The position numbers and the translations under genes are program-made. The notes below the pieces were generated by a model. That model saw only the letters and a list, made by a program, of their open reading frames with translations. It did not search any database and was not told the DNA's origin. From DATJPD01 sp036394195 (lineage in GTDB: Bacteria > Pseudomonadota > Alphaproteobacteria > CACIAM-22H2), in assembly GCA_036394195.1 (NCBI GenBank), contig DASWFO010000274.1, forward strand, positions 8,818-72,817: DNA of 64,000 nt, in the 5' to 3' direction. Shown one piece after another: positions 59,015 to 64,000 of the stretch (position 1 is the stretch's first letter; each line of letters begins with the position of its first letter).

Positions 59015-61089
59015 TGCCCGAGCTCCTGCTCGAAATGTTCTCGGAGGAGATCCCGGCGCGCATGCAGGCGCGTGCGGCCGAGGATCTGAAGCGGCTGGTC
59101 ACCGATAAAATCGCCGCCGCCGGACTCGTGTTCACCCGCGCCGATGCCTATGTCACTCCACGCCGGTTGGCGCTGGTTGTCGACGGGCTCCCGGAGAAAC
59201 AGCCGGACGTCACCGAAGAGAAGAAGGGACCGCGGGTGGGCTCGCCGGACATTGCGATTCAGGGGTTCTTGAAGGGCGCCGGCCTCACCAGCCTCGACCA
59301 GTGCGAGAAGCGCACGGTCGGCAAGGCCGAGTTCTGGTTCGCGACGATCAAGCGCAAAGGGCAGGCGACGGCGGACGTGCTCGCTTCGATCTTGAAGGCC
59401 GCCATCGCCGAATTCCCGTGGCCCAAATCGATGCGCTGGGGTGCGCATCGTTTCCTGTGGGTGCGGCCGTTGCATCGGATGCTGGGGCTGTTCGGCGGCC
59501 GCGCGATTCCGCTCAGCCTGGATATCGGTGTGACGGCGGGCGATCGCAGCTCGGGCCATCGCTTTTTAGCCCCGGCCGAATTCCAGGTCAGAAACTTCGC
59601 GGACTACAAGCACAAGCTCCAGGAGGCGAAGGTCATCCTCGATCCGGCCGAGCGCCGCGACGTGATCGCGCGCAAGGCGGAGGAGGCGGCCAAACGCGAG
59701 AAGCTGACGGTGAAGCCCGATCCCGGGCTGCTCGACGAGGTCACCGGCCTCGTCGAATGGCCGGTGGTGCTGGTCGGCTCGATCGATGCCGCCTATATGG
59801 AGCTGCCGCCCGAGGTACTCACCACCTCGATGCGCTCGCACCAGAAATATTTTGCATTGCTGACCGCCGAGGGCGCGCTGGCGTCGCGGTTCGTCGTGGT
59901 CTCGAACATGGAGACCGACGAGCAGGGGCAGAAGAACATCATCGCCGGCAACGAGCGGGTGCTGCGCGCCCGCCTGTCCGACGCGAAGTTCTTCTGGGAC
60001 CAGGACCGCAAGACGGCGCTCGAGAACCGGGTACCCGCGCTGACGACCCGGGTGTTCCACGCCAGGCTCGGCACGGTCGCCGACAAGGTCAACCGCATGG
60101 AAGCGCTGTTGTCCAAGCTCGTCCCGGCGATCCCCGGCTGCGATCCGGATTTCGCGCGCGAGGCGGCCTTGTTGTGCAAGGCCGACCTATCGTCGGGCAT
60201 GGTCGGCGAGTTCCCGGAGCTGCAGGGCGTGATGGGACGCTACTATGCGCTCCATGACGGCGAGCCGCCCGAGGTCGCCGACGCCATCCGCGACCACTAC
60301 GCGCCGCTCGGTCCCAACGACCGCTGCCCGACGGCACCCGCCTCGGTGGCGGTGGCGCTCGCCGACCGCATCGATACCTTGTCCGGCTTCTGGACCATCG
60401 GCGAGAAGCCGACCGGGTCGAAGGATCCGTTTGCGCTGCGCCGCGCGGCGCTGGGCGTCATCCGGCTGGTCATCGAGAACAAGCTGCGCCTGCCGCTCCG
60501 CCGGGCCTTCGCCAAGGCCTTCGCCCGGCATGGTGTGGCACCCGGCGACGTCGACGCGCTGATGGCCGACCTGCTGGCGTTCTTCGCCGACCGCCTGAAG
60601 GTGCATCTGCGCGAGCAGGGGGTCCGGCACGATCTGATCGCGGCCATCTTCTCGCGCGGCGGCGACAGCGACATCCTGCGCATCCTGGCGCGGGTCGAGG
60701 CGCTCAAGGCGTTCCTGTCCAGCGCCGACGGCGCCAACCTGCTGACCGCGTATCGCCGCGCCTCGAACATCGTCGAGATCGAGGAGAAGAAGGACAAGAC
60801 GCGCTACGATGCGCCGGTCCAGGCCGCACTCCTGAGGTTGGCAGAGGAGAAGACGCTGGCGCACAAGCTGTCGGATGCGCGCCAAAGCATGGAGACGCTG
60901 CTGCCGATGGAGAATTTCGGCGGCGCCATGATGGCGCTGGCCAATCTGCGCCCGCCGATCGATGCGTTTTTTGATAAGGTCACGGTGAACGCGCCGGAAG
61001 CCGATCTGCGCGCCAACCGCCTGCGGCTCTTGTCCGAGATCCGCCGCACCTTGTCGGCGGTCGCCGATTTTTCGAAGATAGAAGGCTGA
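59014..61089 (+). CDS. glyS: Glycyl-tRNA synthetase beta subunit
   Basis: This is the 691-residue tRNA-binding subunit. It begins PELLLEMFSEEIPARMQARA and contains RWGAHRFLWVRPLHRML near 140, MRSHQKYFAL near 270, the HD-like segment with VALADRIDTLSGFW near 445 and the C-terminal anticodon-binding-like region ending FFDKVTVNAPEADLRANRL. The start codon overlaps the glyQ stop (TGATG). Length is normal for the family. Confidence 0.95.
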   Translation: MPELLLEMFSEEIPARMQARAAEDLKRLVTDKIAAAGLVFTRADAYVTPRRLALVVDGLPEKQPDVTEEKKGPRVGSPDIAIQGFLKGAGLTSLDQCEKRTVGKAEFWFATIKRKGQATADVLASILKAAIAEFPWPKSMRWGAHRFLWVRPLHRMLGLFGGRAIPLSLDIGVTAGDRSSGHRFLAPAEFQVRNFADYKHKLQEAKVILDPAERRDVIARKAEEAAKREKLTVKPDPGLLDEVTGLVEWPVVLVGSIDAAYMELPPEVLTTSMRSHQKYFALLTAEGALASRFVVVSNMETDEQGQKNIIAGNERVLRARLSDAKFFWDQDRKTALENRVPALTTRVFHARLGTVADKVNRMEALLSKLVPAIPGCDPDFAREAALLCKADLSSGMVGEFPELQGVMGRYYALHDGEPPEVADAIRDHYAPLGPNDRCPTAPASVAVALADRIDTLSGFWTIGEKPTGSKDPFALRRAALGVIRLVIENKLRLPLRRAFAKAFARHGVAPGDVDALMADLLAFFADRLKVHLREQGVRHDLIAAIFSRGGDSDILRILARVEALKAFLSSADGANLLTAYRRASNIVEIEEKKDKTRYDAPVQAALLRLAEEKTLAHKLSDARQSMETLLPMENFGGAMMALANLRPPIDAFFDKVTVNAPEADLRANRLRLLSEIRRTLSAVADFSKIEG

Positions 61090-61129
61090 GTCGGTGCCCG
61101 AATATATGGAGACGTTTTTTCCGATCGTC

Positions 61130-61149
61130 ATTCCCGCGAACGCGGGAAT
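61130..61149. repeat. Extragenic palindromic repeat (ATTCCCGCG-AA-CGCGGGAAT)
   Basis: A perfect 9-bp dyad belonging to the widespread 'attcccgcg' intergenic repeats of proteobacteria lies in the glyS-ppdK gap; a partial partner (GCGGGCATGACGA) lies near 61233. Such elements are usually multi-copy and non-coding; no other copy was noticed in this window. Confidence 0.6.
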
Positions 61150-61297
61150 CCATGGTTCAGCGGCGCGATGGATGCCCACCTGCGCTGCGTTGGCGGCCTT
61201 CAAGGCCGCCGACGGGCGCGAAGAATCTGGCGCGGGCATGACGAGACAGAGAGTGGTTCGACCTGATCGGATTCAGTTCTAAGGTTCGGAGTACGCC

Positions 61298-64000
61298 ATG
61301 GCGAAATGGGTCTACAGCTTCGGCAACGGCAAGGCGGAAGGTCGCGCCGACATGCGTAACCTCCTTGGTGGCAAGGGCGCCAATCTCGCGGAGATGAGCA
61401 ATCTCGGCCTGCCGGTACCGCCGGGATTCACCATCACGACCGAAGTGTGCACCACCTTCTACGAAAACGACCGTAAGTATCCGTCGGAGCTCGACGACCA
61501 GGTCGCGGCGGCGTTGAAGAGGATCGAGGAGATCACCGGCCGCAAATTCGGCGATCCCAAGACGCCGCTGCTGGTCTCGGTCCGCTCCGGGGCTCGCGCC
61601 TCGATGCCAGGCATGATGGACACCGTCCTCAACCTGGGGCTCAACGACCGCACGGTGGAAGGCCTCGCGGCCGAAACCGGCGATCCGCGGTTTGCCTATG
61701 ACAGCTATCGCCGCTTCATCCAGATGTACGGCGACGTGGTGCTCGGCATCGATCACCACCATTTCGAGGACATCCTCGAGCAGCACAAGACCGAATGCGG
61801 GGTGACCCTCGATACCGAGCTCACCGCCGCCAACCTGAAGGCGCTCGTCGCCGCCTACAAGAAGAAGGTGCGGGACGATCTCGGCCGCGATTTTCCGACC
61901 GAGGTCAACGAGCAGCTGTGGGGCGCCGTCGGCGCGGTCTTCGGCAGCTGGATGAACCAGCGCGCGATCACCTATCGCCGGCTGCACGGGATCCCCGAGG
62001 ATTGGGGGACCGCGGTCAACGTGCAGGCGATGGTGTTCGGTAACATGGGCGACGATTGCGCGACCGGCGTCGCGTTCACCCGCGACCCGTCCACCGGCGA
62101 GAACGTCTTCTACGGCGAATACCTGGTCAATGCGCAGGGCGAGGACGTCGTGGCCGGCATCCGCACGCCCCAGCACCTGACGATCAAGGGCAAGCAGGCC
62201 AACAAGTCCAAGCTGCCGGCGATGGAAGAGACCATGCCGGAGACCTTCAAGCAGCTGCTGGCGATCCGCGACAAGCTCGAAGCGCATTACCGCGACATGC
62301 AGGACATCGAGTTCACGGTGCAGCGCGGCAAGCTCTACATGCTGCAGACCCGGAACGGCAAACGCACGGCGGCCGCAGCCCTGAAGATCGCCGTCGAGAT
62401 GGTGCGCGACGGGCTGATCGACGAGTCCGAGGCGGTCCGCCGCATCGAGCCGCAGGCGCTCGACCAGCTCCTTCATCCGACCCTCGATCCGAAGGCGCCG
62501 CGCGACCGGCTCGCCCGCGGCCTGCCGGCGTCGCCGGGTGCCGCCTCGGGCACCGTCGTGTTCTCCGCCGACGAGGCCGAGGTGCTGGCCGCCAAAGGCG
62601 AGGCCGTGATCCTCGTCCGCGTCGAGACGAGCCCGGAGGACATCCACGGCATGCATGCCGCCCGAGGCATCCTCACCACGCGCGGCGGCATGACCAGCCA
62701 CGCCGCGGTCGTGGCGCGCGGCATGGGCCGGCCCTGCGTGTCGGGTGCGGGCGAGATCCGCATCGACTATCAGGCGAAGACGATGTCGGTCCGGAACCGC
62801 GTGCTGAAGGCCGGCGAGCAGCTGACGCTCGACGGCAGCACCGGCGAGGTGTTCGCGGGCGAGGTGCCGACCGTGCAGCCGGAGCTCTCCGGCGATTTCG
62901 CCCTGCTCATGACCTGGGCCGACAAGTTCCGCCAGATCGGTGTCTGGGCCAACGCCGAGACGCCGCTCGACGCGCGCACCGCCAAGCGGTTCGGTGCCGA
63001 GGGCATCGGCCTGTCGCGCACCGAGCACATGTTCTTCGACCCGCAGCGCATCACCGCGGTGCGCGAGATGATCATGGCGGAGGATGTGCCGGGGCGCGAA
63101 AAGGCGCTGGCGAAGCTGCTCCCCATGCAGCGGCAGGACTTCATCGAGCTGTTCAGCATCATGGAAGGCCTGCCGGTGACGATCCGGCTGCTAGATCCGC
63201 CGTTGCATGAATTCCTGCCGCATGCCGAAGCCGAGATGCAGCAGATCGCCACCGAGACCGGCAAGGACCTCGCGGCGGTGCGGGCGCGGGCGGCCCGCCT
63301 GCGCGAGGTCAACCCGATGCTCGGGCACCGCGGTTGCCGCCTCGCGGTGACCTATCCGGAAATCTACGAAATGCAGGCGCGGGCGATCTTCGAGGCCGCG
63401 ATCGCGGTGCATAAGGAGACCGGCCGGCAGGTTGTTCCCGAGGTGATGATCCCGCTGATCACCGGCCGCGCCGAGCTCAAGCTGATGCAAAAGCTGGTCG
63501 AGGATGTCGCGAAGGCGGTGCGCGAGGAGACCGGGGCCGACGTCGAATACCGCCTCGGCACGATGATCGAGCTGCCGCGCGCCTGCTTGCGCGCCGGCGA
63601 GATCGCCGAGATCGCCGAGTTCTTCAGCTTCGGCACCAACGATCTGACGCAGACCACCTACGGGCTGTCGCGCGATGATGCCGGAAACTTCCTCGACGAA
63701 TACGAAAAGAAGAAGATCATCCCGCGCGATCCATTCGTCTCGATCGACGAGGTGGGCGTGGGCGAGCTGATGAAGATTGCGACCGAGCGCGGGCGTTCCA
63801 CGCGGCCGGAGCTGAAGCTCGGAATCTGCGGCGAGCACGGCGGCGATCCGGCGTCGGTGAGGTTCTGCGCCATGATCGGGCTCGACTACGTCTCGTGCTC
63901 GCCCTATCGCGTGCCGATCGCGCGCCTGGCGGCGGCGCAGGCCGCCCTGCAGGTGCCCGAGTACGCAGCGGCGGTCACGAAGGGACGCGCCAAACGGCCG
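61298..64000 (+). CDS. ppdK: Pyruvate, phosphate dikinase (3' end outside window)
   Basis: 901 codons are open to the window edge. The N-terminal ATP-grasp domain shows WVYSFGNGKAEGRADMRNLL, GGKGANLAEMSNLGLPVPPG and SVRSGARASMPGMMDTVLNL. The swivelling domain has the phosphorylated histidine in TTRGGMTSHAAVVARGMG, and the PEP/pyruvate barrel shows GIGLSRTEHMFF and FGTNDLTQTTYGLSRDD. It interconverts ATP, phosphate and pyruvate with AMP, PPi and PEP. As the family is about 880-900 residues long, the stop is expected just beyond the edge. The large subunit order follows glyQS, as in many alphaproteobacteria. Confidence 0.95.
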   Translation, partial: MAKWVYSFGNGKAEGRADMRNLLGGKGANLAEMSNLGLPVPPGFTITTEVCTTFYENDRKYPSELDDQVAAALKRIEEITGRKFGDPKTPLLVSVRSGARASMPGMMDTVLNLGLNDRTVEGLAAETGDPRFAYDSYRRFIQMYGDVVLGIDHHHFEDILEQHKTECGVTLDTELTAANLKALVAAYKKKVRDDLGRDFPTEVNEQLWGAVGAVFGSWMNQRAITYRRLHGIPEDWGTAVNVQAMVFGNMGDDCATGVAFTRDPSTGENVFYGEYLVNAQGEDVVAGIRTPQHLTIKGKQANKSKLPAMEETMPETFKQLLAIRDKLEAHYRDMQDIEFTVQRGKLYMLQTRNGKRTAAAALKIAVEMVRDGLIDESEAVRRIEPQALDQLLHPTLDPKAPRDRLARGLPASPGAASGTVVFSADEAEVLAAKGEAVILVRVETSPEDIHGMHAARGILTTRGGMTSHAAVVARGMGRPCVSGAGEIRIDYQAKTMSVRNRVLKAGEQLTLDGSTGEVFAGEVPTVQPELSGDFALLMTWADKFRQIGVWANAETPLDARTAKRFGAEGIGLSRTEHMFFDPQRITAVREMIMAEDVPGREKALAKLLPMQRQDFIELFSIMEGLPVTIRLLDPPLHEFLPHAEAEMQQIATETGKDLAAVRARAARLREVNPMLGHRGCRLAVTYPEIYEMQARAIFEAAIAVHKETGRQVVPEVMIPLITGRAELKLMQKLVEDVAKAVREETGADVEYRLGTMIELPRACLRAGEIAEIAEFFSFGTNDLTQTTYGLSRDDAGNFLDEYEKKKIIPRDPFVSIDEVGVGELMKIATERGRSTRPELKLGICGEHGGDPASVRFCAMIGLDYVSCSPYRVPIARLAAAQAALQVPEYAAAVTKGRAKRP

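Noticed and set aside
61157..63028. Long minus-strand frame under ppdK
   Set aside because: Antisense shadow of a highly conserved gene.
1..64000. CRISPR array, prophage or conjugative element
   Set aside because: No regularly spaced repeats, Cas, phage structural or transfer genes were seen.

Overview
The window is GC-rich chromosomal DNA of a proteobacterium, most likely an alphaproteobacterium close to Rhodospirillales. This is inferred from the housekeeping block at the right end: polyprenyl synthase, a DUF2007-type protein, a tRNA-type N6-adenine methyltransferase, an S49 peptidase, a small zinc-ribbon protein, glyQ, glyS and ppdK. It is supported by a tRNA-Pro(CGG) and a CtrA-like site (TTAA-N7-TTAA). 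No transposase, integrase, phage gene or CRISPR array was seen.

Left part (1-15.1 kb): an exported amidohydrolase cut by the window edge; a two-gene ThDP decarboxylase followed by an acyl-CoA dehydrogenase-like gene; two paralogous AraC-type regulators flanking a membrane fatty-acid hydroxylase; and a catabolic block made of a three-subunit molybdenum hydroxylase (large subunit fused to a CoxG domain), an acyl-CoA ligase, an enoyl-CoA hydratase, an MFS carrier and an SDR dehydrogenase. Start/stop overlaps in this block indicate operons. Together they look like uptake and CoA-linked breakdown of an aromatic or heterocyclic acid.

Middle part (15.2-46.5 kb): an unusual concentration of seven flavin-dependent luciferase-like monooxygenases (LLM), three SsuBC/TauBC-type ABC permease/ATPase pairs, eight SsuA/NMT1-type binding proteins, two flavin/FMN reductases, an amidase, a ring-opening (cyanuric acid hydrolase/barbiturase family) amidohydrolase and a GST. 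The centrepiece (27.9-41.5 kb) is one permease/ATPase pair followed by five paralogous monooxygenases and five paralogous binding proteins in duplicated modules (A-B-S, B-S, A-B-S-S-S). The operon after it (41.8-45.7 kb) encodes a RutA-like monooxygenase with its own ABC system. Both operons are preceded by related control regions: a shared 36-bp element (28 of 36 bases identical) lies 111 or 121 bp, about one helical turn apart, upstream of an identical sigma-54-like promoter core TGGCACG-ATTC-TTG. Further sigma-54-like GG-N10-GC cores precede several neighbouring genes. My reading is an RpoN-controlled scavenging system for a family of related N- (or S-) containing compounds, each probably with its own receptor and FMNH2-dependent oxygenase, with ring-opening and amide-cleaving hydrolases downstream. 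The substrate cannot be read from the sequence.

Right part (46.5-64 kb): CoA-transferase and DMT exporter; a visibly more AT-rich stretch (48.7-51 kb) with a GNAT-like and a PAS_5-like protein; an orphan oligopeptide-type binding protein; a single-domain response regulator; tRNA-Pro with recognisable promoter and terminator; a DUF3455 protein; then the housekeeping block, ending in ppdK, which runs off the window.
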